A DNA stretch of 64,000 nucleotides from Hanleya hanleyi (Eukaryota; Mollusca; Polyplacophora; Lepidopleurida; Hanleyidae), in contig JAVTVY010019562.1 of the NCBI GenBank assembly GCA_036873755.1, positions 1 to 64,000 on the forward strand, read 5' to 3'. The translations under genes and the position numbers were made by a program. Under the pieces are notes generated by a model. That model was given only the letters and a program-made list of their open reading frames with translations, was not told where the DNA came from and did no database searches. Positions 10,548 to 22,570 of this stretch are shown here, in pieces. Numbering within the stretch: position 1 is the first letter of the stretch; every line of letters starts with the position of its first letter.

Positions 10548-12087
10548 GTGAAACTAGACCTCAATCTATATATGGGATATCAGGTGGAGGAATTAGCTGT
10601 AGATAATAAAAAATCATGATCATGTCGATAATAATAATGTACTAACCAGGGACGTAGCCAGGAAATCTTGAGGAATTAACACATGGTTCATTTTAAAATG
10701 GCACACCAAAGGAGCTCGATTGATCTGTTAGGATTGATACATTGGCTTGGGTAGTTACTCATAGCGGTACTGGATATTAATACATCAAGGGGTTTTCTTC
10801 TAAATCAAACCAATCAATGAAGGTGCTAAGCTACCTGATTACGCCAGTCCGCTGCGAGGTATGAAATGTGACTGATTTGAATTTCATCGCTGGCCAAACT
10901 ACTTTGATGTCGAGCTGAAATCGACATCAGAAGTTAAAGCAAAAAACTGCAGCCTTGGGATACTGACATGCTAATTCAAAACAAGCATAGGTGATGAAAT
11001 GTACAAAATTGTATAATAGAGGCAATAACTCATTCGAATCACCAAAAATGTGCAGGTAAACCCTCTGCAAGGATTTAGGATTTACCTGGACTTGTGGAGA
11101 TGGAGAGGAAGGGGCATATATAGAGATTTCTGCCTCTGTCTGAAAAGGCTGTTAGTGTATTTTAGTTCTTAAATTGACTCTTTTTCCAAATGTGCGGCTG
11201 CCAAAAAGGGTTTAACCATTAGCTGGAAACTCCTGAATCAACGTTGACTATGAGCATGCTATTACACAGAGGGAGTCAATACATGTACATGTAGATGAGA
11301 GTTTGGAATGGTTTTGGTAATGTTGTGCTGAAAATTGTTGTTAATATACTTCGATGTAGTACCATAACTTATTATAGGGGGAAAGCCATGCTGTTATTGT
11401 CTTGTTTCCATAACGCTATTGACATAGCTGATTAATGTGATGCATACTTCATGACCGGCCTTGCTTTTCTTCCCAAATTTTGGGAATTCCAACATTCTCG
11501 TAATCCATGAGAATACAAAGCTGTCATTCTGTACTGATTGCTATTTAAGCTTATGAGAATCGATGGATTTCCGTGAATTAGTTTGCGGGAGGGCTGACTG
11601 GAATTGGACAAGCAAACCTTAAAATTATTATCTGCAGCTGAATATGTGAACATGTGCTTCAGCAACAAATGTAACAATCTTCAGTGTAGACTTATCTCCC
11701 TTGATGTGATTTGAAATTATCTCCCCTGGCTGATATTTCATATTCAAACTTCTTTTCAATACATCAAATTTGACTGCATTGTATTGTATTCATGTGTTTA
11801 TGAATCATCATGTTTAGTCTATCATCTTAGACATGATAATTGTTTTGTATTATAGAATCCTAATAATGACTGTACATGGATAGTCACACATCCAGCTAAT
11901 CATATCGTAGTTAGTTATATCGTCAGTCGCTATATGACCGAAATAGCGCTGAACGTGACTTTAAACCCTAACTCATTCACTAGAATCCTAAAAGCTTCCA
12001 CCAAATATAATTTATTCTATTTTGGAAGCAGACATATGTTTATTATGCCATCTTGCTTTTTGTTTCACCCTCCGTGTTTCACAAAAG
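10548..12087. other. Intron of the modular-repeat gene (1.5 kb)
   Basis: Non-coding. Near 10645 the words CAGGGACGTAGCCAGGA resemble the GGGCGTAG... termini of a common invertebrate DNA-transposon type, but no partner end was found. No exon of the VVEP type was seen here. Confidence 0.45.
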
Positions 12088-12201
12088 ATACCCCTATCGC
12101 TGTCACAGAGCCAGTCGTAGTGAGATCAGTTGGTCACCCGACTGGGGATAAGGGTAACCCCCATCATACCGCAAAACTTGATCAATCTACCCCTAAAAAA
12201 G
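12088..12201 (+). CDS. Modular-repeat gene, exon d (114 nt)
   Basis: A pyrimidine-rich stretch and TTTCACAAAAG acceptor lead in, and the donor is AAAAAAG|GTGACA at 12202. It encodes 38 residues: a variant VTEPVVV at the VVEP position, then HPTGDKGNPHHTAKLDQS, the same words as exon a, and a PKK tail. The frame is open well upstream of the acceptor, so the exon start rests on the phase-1 rule and the repeat boundary. Confidence 0.75.
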
Positions 12202-12470
12202 GTGACAGGAATTAGAGGCCATATTTTTATGAAGAATTACTTTAAGACAGCTGATGTGGTTTGGTGTGTCTCCTTATAATTGTCAACACAGATTTAGCAC
12301 CGTTATTTAATCAGAATTCATTAAATACCATATTATCTGCTATATTTATTTAGATTAGGATTTCTAAAGTGTCTTTCTTGCAGGATTTTAGAATTTCTTT
12401 ATTAAGTACCTCAAATATTGCTGAAGCTAAATTACATGTGTGTTAATGCATCCTTTCATTGTGAGTAAAG

Positions 12471-12698
12471 AAGTCCCCGTAGAAGTGGTAGAGTCCATGG
12501 TAGCTAGCTCGACCAGCAGTTCAACAATGGGAGGAAATCCCTACCATTCTAGCAAACTGGACCATACCACTGGTAAAACGGGGAGTAAAGGTAGTCCTGT
12601 GGAAGTGGTAGAGCCTATGATAGCACGTTCAACTGGAAGCTCGAGTATGGCGGCCAGCACAGCTCATTCGAAGAAACCGGAGCAAAAACATAAAAAAG
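12471..12698 (+). CDS. Modular-repeat gene, exon e (228 nt, two modules)
   Basis: Acceptor GTAAAG ends at 12470; donor AAAAAG|GTGTGA starts at 12699. It encodes 76 residues in two modules: VPVEVVES...TMGGNPYHSSKLD, then SPVEVVEP with a degenerate second half (SMAASTAHSKKPEQ). It matches exon b in length and in the GGNP wording, so b and e form a long exon class and a, c and d a short one. The intron between d and e is only 269 bp. Confidence 0.72.
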
Positions 12699-13142
12699 GT
12701 GTGAAACTCAAGGTCCTGAAACTCGATAAACTTTCAGCAAAATGGCAATGTAATTACTATCACATGAAAGGACCAGGTGCTGAGGCTGAGCTGGTCAGTG
12801 TTCAGGATAATAGAAACTGAGGGCACGTTTGTGTCCTGGCACATGTACGCACCATCGCGATATGACTGAAAAACTGGAACGACTCTTTATCCTACTCACT
12901 CGCACACCCTTACATAAAAGCATGAAATCTGTCATTACTGAAATCTATCCAGCATCGTGTAATATTTATTGTAAATTCTGAACATGGCATTGGATCAGAA
13001 ATGTTGCTGTCGGTCTTTTGTTTACATATTTTTTAACTTTGTCAGATTTTGTCAAGATTTATATTGGAGAATACAAAGAAACCAAAGTTTATGCTAACTT
13101 TTTTCCCTAACATTTCAACTGTCCATTAATTGATACATAAAG

Positions 13143-13289
13143 GCGAAGTGGTCGAACCAATAATAAGCAAGAAGACGGATCACATGACCGGGGATCGTGG
13201 GAACATATACCACACTGCCAAATTAGATGCGTCATCTACAGGAAAGAAACCAGATAAACCGACGAAACCAGGTGTAGCCAGTAAACCAG
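13143..13289 (+). CDS. Modular-repeat gene, exon f (147 nt)
   Basis: Acceptor AAAG ends at 13142; donor CCAG|GTACAT starts at 13290. It encodes 49 residues: EVVEPIISKK, TGDRGNIYHTAKLD, then a Lys/Pro tail (KKPDKPTKP) longer than in the other short exons. It is the last module I can find; the gene must continue beyond array D or further, because no terminal exon, stop or polyadenylation site can be tied to it. Confidence 0.75.
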
Positions 13290-13500
13290 GTACATGTAGG
13301 CCAACATGTATATGCTTTGGTTTATAGCGGATGAGAAATTAATATTGTTTGGTTGTGGGATGTAAATAGTTTGCATATATTCATCATGCTGAAAATATAC
13401 TCTGTCTCTTGCTCCCTGTTGGCATTGGTACAAGGATTTTACACTATGTGTATAATGTTTAAACGAAAGAAAAATTCCTATACAGATAGCAATTTTTTTT

Positions 13501-13526
13501 AGCCCACCATCATCAGATGGTGGGCT
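13501..13526. repeat. Hairpin heading array D
   Basis: A near-perfect palindrome: AGCCCACCATC pairs with a GATGGTGGGCT arm around a short loop, after a run of nine T. It is followed by GTTCAAATC, then GTCCGTGGTCCGT and CAGT/CCGT repeats leading into the array. Confidence 0.85.
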
Positions 13527-16316
13527 GTTCAAATCACTTTTCGTCCGTGGTCCGTGGTCCGTCAGTCAGTCAGTCAGTCCGTCAGTCCGTCCGTAAACAA
13601 TTCTTGTTATCGCGATTTCTCAGGAACTACTGCATGGATCTTTCTCAAATTTGGTACACAGGTTCCCCTTGGGGTCTAGTTGTGCAAGAAACCTTTTTTG
13701 GTCCGATTCGAAAATCCAATATGGCCACCAGACAGCCATCTTGGATTTCCCCATGAAACCTTGTTATCGCGATTTCTCAGGAACTACTGCATGGATCTTT
13801 CTCAAATTTGGTACACAGGTTCCCCTTGGGGTCTAGTTGGGCAAGATACCTTTTTGGTCCGATTCGAAAATCCAATATGGCCACCAGGCAGTCATCTTGG
13901 ATTTCCCCATGAAACATTGTTATCGCGATTTCTCAGGAACTACTGCATGGATCTTTCTCAAATTTGGTACACAGGTTCCCCTTGGGGTCTAGTTGTGCAA
14001 GATACCTTTTCTGGTCCGATTCGAAAATCCAATATGGCCACAGGCAGCCATCTTGGATTTCCCCATGAAATCTTGTTATCGCGATTTCTCAGGAACTACT
14101 GCATGGATCTTTCTCAAATTTGGCACACAGGTTCCCCTTGGGGTCTAGTTGTGCAAGAAACCTTTTTTGGTCCGATTCGAAAATCCAATATGGCCACCAG
14201 GCAGCCATCTTGGATTTCCCCATGAAACCTTGTTATCGCGATTTCTCAGGAACTACCACATGGATCTTTCTCAAATTTGGTACACAGGTTCCCCTTGGGG
14301 TCTACTTGTGCGAGATACCTTTTCTGGTCCGATTCGAAAATCCAATATGGCCACCAGGCAGCCATCTTGGATTTCCCCATGAAACCTTGTTATCGCGATT
14401 TCTCAGGAACTACTGCATGGATCTTTCTCAAATTTGGCACACAGGTTCCCCTTGGGGTCTAGTTGTGCAAGAAACCTTTTTTGGTCCGATTCGAAAATCC
14501 AGTATGGCCACCAGGCAGCCATCTTGGATTTCCCCATGACGCCTTGTTATCGCGATTTCTCATGAACTACTGGATGGATCTTTCTCAAATTTGGTACACA
14601 GGTTTCCCTTGAGGTCTAGTTGTGCAAGAAACCTTTTTTGGTCCGATTCGAAAATCCAATATGGCCACCAGGCAGCCATCTTCGATTTCCCCATGAAACC
14701 TTGTTATCGCGATTTCTCAGGAACTACTGCATGGATCTTTCTCAAATTTGGTACACAGGTTCCCCTTGGGGTCTAGTTGTGCAAGATACCTTTTCTGGTC
14801 CGATTCGAAAATCCAATATGGCCACCAGGCAACCATCATGGATTTCCCCCATGAAACCTTGTTATCGCGATTTCTCAGAAACTACTGCATGGATCTTTTC
14901 TCAAATTTGGTACACAGGTTCCCCTTGGGGTCTAGTTGTGCAAGATACCTTTTTTGTTCCAATTCGAGAATCCAATATGGCCACCAGGCAGCCATCTTGG
15001 ATTTCCCTTTGAAACCTTGTTATTGCAATTTCTCAGGAACTACTGCATGGATCTTTCTCAAATTTGGTACATTGGTTCCCCTTGGGGTCTAGTTGTGCAA
15101 GATACCACTTCTGGTCCGATTCGAAAATCCAACATGGTCACCAGGCAGCCATCTTGGATTTCCCCATGAAACTTTATTATCGTCATTTCTCAGGAAGTGC
15201 TGTATGGATATTTCTCAAATTTGGTACACAGGTTCCCCTTGGGGTGTAGTTGTGCAAGATACCTTTTTCGGTCCGAATCGAAAATCCAATATGGCCACAA
15301 GGCAGCCATCTTGAATTTCTCCATGAAACTTTGTTATCGCGATTTCTCAGGAACTACTGCATGGATCTTTCTAAAATTTGGTACACAGGTTCCCCTTGGG
15401 GTCTAGTTGTGCAAGATACCTTTTCGGTCCGATTCGAAAAACCAATATGGCCACCAGGCAGCCATATTGGATTTCCCCATGAAACCTTGTTATCGCGATT
15501 TCTCAGGAACTACTGCATGGATCTTTCTCAAATTTCGTACACAGGTTCCCCTTGGGATCTATTTTGTGCAAGATACCTTTCCTGGTACAATTTGAAAATC
15601 CAGTATGGCCACCAGGCAGCCATCTTGGATTTCCCCATGAAACTTTATTGTCATTTCTCATGAACTACTGCATGGATCTTTCTCAATTTTGGTACACAGG
15701 TTCCCCTTAGGGTCTCAATATGCAAGATGCCTTTTTCGGTCCGAATCGAAAATCCAATATGGTCACCAGGCAGCCATCTTAGACTTCCCCATGAATTTTT
15801 TTTATCATGATTTCTCAGGAAGTACTGCCTGGATCTTTCTGAAATTTGATACACAGGTTCAATTGTGCAAGATACCTTTTCTGAACCGATTCCAAAATCC
15901 AATATGTCCATCAGGCGGCCCTCTTGGATTTCCCCATGAAACTTTGTTATTGCGATTTCTCGGGAACTACTGCATGGATCTTTGTTAAATTTGGTACACA
16001 GGTTCACCTTGTCGTCTAGTTGTGCAAGATACCTTTTCTGGTCCGATTCGAAAATTCAATATGGCCAACAGGCGGCCATCTTGGATTTTCCCATGCAAAT
16101 TTGTTATCGTGATTGCTCAGGAAGTACTTCATGGATCTTTCTTAAATTTTGTACACAGGTTCCCCTTATGGTCTAGTTGTGCAAGAAACCTTTTTGGGTC
16201 CGAATCCAAAATCCAATATGGCCAGAAGGCGGCCATCTAGAATTTCCCTTGAAACATTGTTACCATGAATTCTCAGGAAATATTTCATTGATCTTTCTGA
16301 AATTTGGTACACAGGT
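13527..16316. repeat. Tandem array D, about 157 bp units, about 17-18 copies
   Basis: The word GATTTCTCAGGAACTACTGC recurs every 156-158 bp from 13614 (next at 13771 and 13927) to about 16270. Each unit has TGGATCTTTCTCAAATTTGG-ACACAGG, GGTCTAGTTGTGCAAGA, GGTCCGATTCG and an AATCCAATATGGCC...GCCATCTTGGATT inverted repeat. Left-hand units are nearly identical; those after 15,600 are more diverged and partly deleted. The arrangement TGGAT-TTCTCAAATTTGG matches TGGATTCTTCCGAAATTCGG in array A, so the arrays look related. Confidence 0.9.
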
Positions 16317-16819
16317 CCGTCTGCCGGAGGGTCGGCTACATGAAGGGACATGAATCTTGTGACTCAACGTCACAACTCGACAACTGTAGTACTGCATGTT
16401 TCGATCCAAGAGAGGTAATCAGGATTCAGGCACTTTCGAAGTTTCAACATTACTGTGCGGACCAGATCTCTTCAGTATTAAGTAGTGTACCATCTTACTA
16501 TTTTCGAGCATGGTGTCTTAAAAGAGATAGCTCAAAATAGTCTGATACACAGAACAGAATTAGCATTCGTTCTTAATTATAAAATCTTAAGTATGTTTCA
16601 TAGCTCATGCCAAAGTGTCAAAGAGATTGGTCTTCGCTTCCAGTACCCAATGATGACACGTGCAAGAAAATAAATTTAAAAAAATACTACGAAACAAAGG
16701 CGAAGAATCCTCCATACATGTACATTCACTTTCAGACTAACTTTGCTCATTTCTCTTGTGTTATAACAACCGACATAAGTACAGTTTCTAGAAATTTTGA
16801 AACTCCTGAAAGTTAGATT
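16317..16819. other. No recognised feature
   Basis: Non-coding sequence between array D and the first LINE remnant. The open frames here are short and unlike known proteins; part may be decayed endonuclease sequence of the LINE that follows. Confidence 0.35.
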
Positions 16820-17745
16820 ATATCTTGGTGTTTTTCAGTGGCCTTTTCTGATCCTTTTCGCTCAGATTCGAAATTCTGTAAATAAAATTACAAATCAATC
16901 GTTTGTTCTTAGTAACAATGGACAAAAAGATCCTCTAGTCATTAGCTTACAATTATCGGACAATGGTGAGCGCCAAGATCCTTCAGGATCTCTCGTCTAA
17001 CAAGTAATGACATTTTCAATATTACAACTGAGGCAGCTATAATACCAGGCTAAAAAGTGATCATTGGGCGGTTACCTCAAAGTGCAATTTTTTTAATTCT
17101 CAAAGAGATAGGGGCTACTGGAAATTCAATTGTTCACTATTAAAAGAAACGGAGTATCTAAATCTGGTCAAATCTATCATATCTGAAACAGTAGAAGAAT
17201 ATGCAGTCATACCTTATTCGAGAGAGAAACTACAAAATGTTTCACAATCAGAGGTGCAGCTGTGTATAGATGATCAGTTGTTCTTTGAAACCTTAATGAT
17301 GCAGATAAGAGGCGAAACAATCAAATTTTCTTCAACAAAAAATAAAGTTCATACAAAGAGAGACTGAATAGAAGAGCAAATTGAACAACTTGAAGAGGAA
17401 ATACAATGCAACTTTATAACAATTGCTGAAAACAAACTTGATCAACTGAGAGACACTAAATTGGAATTAGAAAAATTAAGAAAGAAAAAATCGAAAGTTT
17501 GATCAAAAGAGCGAAACTAAAATGGATAAATTAATATCAAAATTAACTACAACAAATGGGGACGATATATACAATACTAAGGATATCTTGCAAGAGCAAA
17601 AATTATTTTATGAACACTTGCATTCAAATTCAAATGAAACACTAGAAAATACCAATTTATTTTTAGACAATTTACCACTGAATCACTTAACAAAAACTGA
17701 AGCCGATACCTTAGAAGGACACATCACCTGTAGAGAAGTTTTTTT
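16820..17745 (+). pseudogene. L1/Tx1-like LINE ORF2 remnant (endonuclease end and linker)
   Basis: A decayed stretch of non-LTR retrotransposon ORF2. Near 17050 the frame reads SDHWAVT, corresponding to the conserved SDH motif at the end of the apurinic endonuclease. It is followed near 17105-17145 by GYWKFNCSLL, the hallmark of the endonuclease-RT linker in L1/Tx1-type elements, then an acidic, coiled-coil-like Glu/Lys region. The last part (17522-17740) reads as the pre-RT segment: KLTTTNGDDIYNTKDI, then EQKLFYEHLHS. Stops and frameshifts break it. The resemblance stops at about 17745, just where the reverse transcriptase should begin. Confidence 0.6.
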
Positions 17746-18830
17746 GGAAAGACATAGGATATTGTGTTTTACGTTCCGCGAATGCTGGTTTCGAGCGTTG
17801 GGAATTTTCTTTAGTTCAGAGCAGCTGGGTGGCTTCTCGTGTAATTATCAGTAATATCCAGAAACTGGAAACTGCAGATTACAGTACAACGGCACAACAG
17901 AGCAAAATACACGTGTGGGCCGAATACAAAGAGCATACCAGGCCACCATATAATTCTTAATATAATAAAGGGAAATAGAACGACACGAACTAAGGTCGAT
18001 TTCGAAAAGAACGGACGCTGACAAGTGGACCTTGAAGGCTAAACACTTCTGATAATGTTATTGTGTAGGAATTCAAGACAACCTCAAAACTGGCCGAAAT
18101 CCTTATTATCAAGTCGAGACATACCCATTGGTAACATCCAGCACAAAATACTTTTATACATTTTTACAGTAATAGTAAACCTAGTAGCGATTTGATAGTA
18201 AGTGTGTATGTTAACTACCACAGTCGACTATAAACATGGCCACTTTCGATCGAACGAATTAACTGCATGACACAAATGCGACATACATTATGTGCAAGGC
18301 AATGAGTTAGTGTAATTAACCGCATGTGTCAAAGCCTTGTAGTAAAGATGCCAGATCAGAAAAAAAAACAATTTGCTGATACATCAATTGCTATTATTGT
18401 GAGATTTACCTGATAGTCGCAAGTTGATTATCATTTGATAGTAAAGTGCAAAAGTTCATTGCAAAACAGCCAACGTAGAAACACCGATACATGTAAGGGA
18501 GGAAGCATCTATGAAACGCTAACTCATAAATGATTAACCATTACTTACAAGCTTGATGACCCACATACATGGTACTGGCTAAACACTTATTGTTACAGAC
18601 GTAACGTAGTACGACGCTCCACACAGATACCTTAACAAGTTTGATATATGTTTGTTACATCCGAGACATACCGACGGTCACGGATACGTAAAGGGGAACA
18701 ACTTTGCTGACATACCGGTAGAGGGCGGAGTGCAGAGGGGGGTCAGATTTATCCTGCAGCCATACGATAGCTTGCGACGCTACGAATATATACATTTTGA
18801 TACATTTGTATTATGACGTTTTCTTGTGAC
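17746..18830. other. Unidentified sequence replacing the LINE RT core
   Basis: About 1.1 kb with no reverse transcriptase motif and no other recognisable gene. It lies between the pre-RT and C-terminal parts of L1/Tx1-like LINE sequence on the same strand. Either another element replaced the core, or two truncated insertions happen to be neighbours. Confidence 0.4.
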
Positions 18831-19913
18831 GTTTGTTATTTGGACCGCCAACAATGGTATCGCGAGTGGCGTCATCACAATATGGATTGTTGCAACGTCA
18901 TAGCGAATGATCGACATCACATGCTAATTGATGTTATTTGTTCAATGCTTAAATACTGGCGTCGCTTATTTGAAATGCCTGATGATACGTTATTAAAGAA
19001 AGCTTTTGATTTTTCTATCAAATTGGACACCCAAGGAAAAAAGACCTGGGTAACGGGTAATAAATGTATATTGTCATTCTTAAATCTAAGTCATTTATAC
19101 GAACAGAAAAAAAGTTTATCTGTTGGTAGCTTAGTTTCCAAAGCTGCAAGAAGTATTTTGTAACTGGTGGAATGAACAACGTAGCGTATGGTAACAAACT
19201 CAGAACATATAGAACCTTCAAGCTAAATTTTGTGTTGGAACCTTACTTATCTATTCTGAATCGAGATCATCGCAGTGACTTATGTAAGCTACGAACAAGT
19301 AGCCATGACCTTCAGATTGAGAAAGGTAGATTTACCAAAGTACCAGCAGATAAGCGTTTATGTACTCTTTGCAATGCTGGTAAGGTTGAAGATGAATTCC
19401 ATTTTTTAATGGAATGTAATAAATATGATAATTTTCGGGACATATTTCTATTTAAATGTGATAGCATGAATGCTACCTTTTCTCAACTCGATATTTCAAA
19501 CAAATTTATTTGGCTCTTATCGTGCGAGGATCCAATTATTGTGAAAAGTTTAGGTAAGTTTGTTCATGATTGTATGAGCGCACGTAGCAATATGATTGAT
19601 GGTTCGGCATCTAAACATGACAAATGTGTTACTGGTACAGGAATAACAGATGTTAGCTAATATACGTTTTTAGTGTTACAAACAGATACTAGTCAGTAAG
19701 ATCATAATTTATTGTAAAATGCCAGCGAAATCGCTGCTCCTGGCATTATTGTTCCTTGTATCACGACTGTTATTTTTCTGTAAATCAAATTATTTCTAAT
19801 CAACTAGGTTATTCTATATGTATATATACTTAATTATCTTCGCTTGATTGTATATCTGCTCGATAACGGGCGCTGTGATCAGCAAATAAAGAACCTTGAA
19901 CCTTGAACCTTGG
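18831..19913 (+). mobile_element. L1/Tx1-like LINE 3' part: C-terminal domain, 3' UTR, tail
   Basis: Two overlapping frames carry the C-terminal region of a LINE ORF2. The first (to 19163) has MLKYWRRLFEMPDD and KTWVTG words. The second (19172-19660) has SKLRTYR-like KLRTYRTFKLNF, RTSSHDLQIEKGR and a CCHC zinc knuckle CTLC...HFLMEC, the typical order at the end of L1/Tx1-type ORF2. The frame change near 19165 shows it is dead. After the stop comes a 3' UTR, AATAAA at 19885-19890 and a GAACCTT heptamer repeated three times as tail. Confidence 0.75.
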
Positions 19914-20084
19914 ACTAGAAATATATATCTTACATCATACAACAAGAGCAATCTCGAAACCAGAGCCATCCGGTCCTGTCCTCCCTACTAGGCTCTGGGA
20001 CGGCGCTCAGCAGTACGATCGGTCATTGGATAGCACACAAAACCCTAGAATTTAGAACATAACGAGAGTGTATCTGTGGAGATT

Positions 20085-20540
20085 AAGCCGACGTCCCGAC
20101 GTCATGGATGTTACGAGCGCGTCTGAAAGATGACGTAACCTACCAGAACTCTTCATGCATTCTTGCGAAACATTTTCTATTCTGACGTCATGACGTTATG
20201 ACAGGCTGGCCATGCAAGTGGCTCATGACTGACGTTTCATAAAGAATTGGATACGTTCCAATGGAACCGGAAGAGGACACGTGAACGAATTTTTCAATGT
20301 ATTATGGGACCAATTTTCAGTGAGCGTCGTCCCAGGGGTTCATTAGACTGGCCGCCGTCGTCTAATAACGTTGGGCCGATTGACGACAGGCTTCTAATAA
20401 TGCCGACCTTCACTGTAGCGGCGATGTCATGACCTGTTGACGTGTATTTGTGACGTTATGCAACAATCGGATTAACAATCCATTATACCGCCGTATTGTG
20501 ACGTTGTGTAAAATTATGCTGTGACGTTACGGACTGACGC
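20085..20540. promoter_or_regulatory. Cluster of TGACGT (CRE/ATF-like) words
   Basis: At least eight TGACGT or reverse-complement words lie in about 450 bp, including TGACGTCATGACGT near 20182, TGACGTAA near 20127 and several TGACGTTA/TGACGTTG words to 20525. TGACGTCA is the known CRE/ATF/AP-1-family site. No gene start is evident beside it. Similar words recur at 48.77, 49.35 and 55.3 kb inside repeats, so a repeat origin is at least as likely as an enhancer. Confidence 0.3.
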
Positions 20541-22570
20541 GGACCCACAGACACTCTCGTCAAGCTGATAGAGCCTGTTCTTGACAAGGCCGAACTGAAG
20601 GTTGATAAAAGAAACAATCTTTTACAGAATATCATTATTTAACATCATCAGTTATCAAGTCCTAAAGGAAGATGAAACAGACGCATATCTTGAGCGGTAG
20701 TTTTCACATTGATCTGTAGCACTTCCTCTACGCATCGAGCCATTTCATAAACACTCCATGTTGAAGGTATGGGCTCAAATTTGGCCGCCATTACGTCTTT
20801 TCATTATTAGATACTGGTCCACAAGCTTAGCGATAGCGGGTCATGCGCAGTGGCTGGGTACTAGTCTAGGGGTTCATCGGAGCGGCCAATTGTCCAGCGG
20901 AGAGCGACCCCTGGTGGCGAGGTTGACAACAAGAGCGCCTCGTGTGTCTGTCAATATGTTAGGATAGTCACTCTGCAGTACATCTGTTTTAATTTCATTT
21001 TGACCGCCCATTTATCGAACTGGAAACCGTTTTGCGTAAATTTCCTTTGATCCACCATGTTAACAATCTTCGATCTGACCCCCAAGCAGTCACGCCCTCT
21101 GCCGTGACGTTGGTAAAGTTGCTTCCCTTTTTATCACTTTTTGCTTTCCATATATCTATATTATTGAATTTTAGTTTCATTTTTGGTTGGACGCGAAAGT
21201 CGAAAGTATAAAATAAGTTCAAACAATGAGATTATATCAATAAAGTTTATTTCTGATGTAACCTTGCCTGGAAGGGCCTAGTGGAAATATAAGTGTTGAT
21301 ATTTCACACCAGAGTCGATCTGTTATGAACCGTCAGCTTGAAACAACAGGGAGGGGACTAATTTCTTTGAAAGACTGAAGCAACACGTGGATTGATCAAG
21401 CTGTCTTATTTATTCCGGATTGTCTGTGCCTAGCAAATTCACCAAATATTAATTCCCGTCATGGACCGAATGTTGCATGTTTACTATGAAACACACCGTG
21501 TGTTGTCTATATACTTGGAATGCACAAAACACTTCGGTCGAGCGTTTATGCTTTATATTATCTGGTCTCGAGTGCATTACGAGTCCTTCATGTGGCATTT
21601 AGTGCCAATATTTTCCTGCATACCTGGGAAATCTTGGACGAAATATGGTACCACAAATCTTAAGTCGAGGTTATTAGTAATAAAGATCTTCTACCGTTCT
21701 GATATACTTCCAGAGGAACATATGGAATTCTATTCGAAACTTGCAGACTGTATTTCAATGTGCAGTTCTAATCGTAGGTGCAAAATAGGTTAGGTTATAC
21801 TGAATATGAATGGGCCACCTTATGCAATTCCAGTTGGTGATATTTTTTCTTTTCATGCGTAAACAAATGTGTAAAGAAATTGCGCTGCGAGGAAAAGTGA
21901 ACAAAAACTATTTTATTTCACACTATAGATTATCATTTATTAATTTATCTTGCGAAATGTTTATGCGAAGAAAGCACGTAAATAAAATATTCGAAAAATC
22001 TGACGGAAAAAATGAACAATTTTTTTTCTTTTTTCAACATGACGTCATTGTGCCATCATCATCGCGGTTATCTTGGATGTTGTTCACATTTCATGGTAGA
22101 GTTTGACCCAAGGACGCTCTCTAGCTCAAGACGAATTTTTGAGGGGGTGAGGGGCGACCCTTCAACACCTGGATCAGTCCCAAAAAGCCCAAGCCAGATA
22201 TGGTTGATGCGTATGTGATCGCCGAGATTAATGTCGCTGCCACAGAGAAGTATATATTACACATATTCGCCGTCGAGTTATTTCGAGGGAAAACGAGAAG
22301 ATCTTGTGTTTTGATAGAAAATAGTCACAAAAGCGGATCAACAATCGATAGAGATACACCGGGACCCTGCAAGAAGATATATATTTCGGTATTACTCGCC
22401 TTTTGAGAAACCGTCTCGATCGATTGTACGTTGGACGAAATTTTTACCGCGTGACATTCGATTAATTTATTCAGTCCATTTCCTGAAGGCTAATTGGATG
22501 CGTTGTACCGACGTGGTATGACACGTACACATCGTGGAGTTCATCTGCAATTGAGTCTAGCTGTGTCTAG
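20541..22570. other. No gene recognised
   Basis: About 2 kb without supported features. A frame of 110 codons at 21461-21793 ends in a Cys-rich stretch (DCISMCSSNRRCK), but I see no family match and no good splice frame, so it is not called. Confidence 0.4.

Noticed and set aside
5059..13289. Tau/MAP-type tubulin-binding repeats for the KGNPHHTAKLD module
   Set aside because: The superficial likeness to the GS-DNIHHKPGGG wording lacks the PGGG signature and the correct repeat length pattern.
21461..21793. 110-codon frame ending in a Cys-rich stretch, possibly PAN-like
   Set aside because: Cys spacing does not fit a PAN domain and no splice sites bracket it convincingly.
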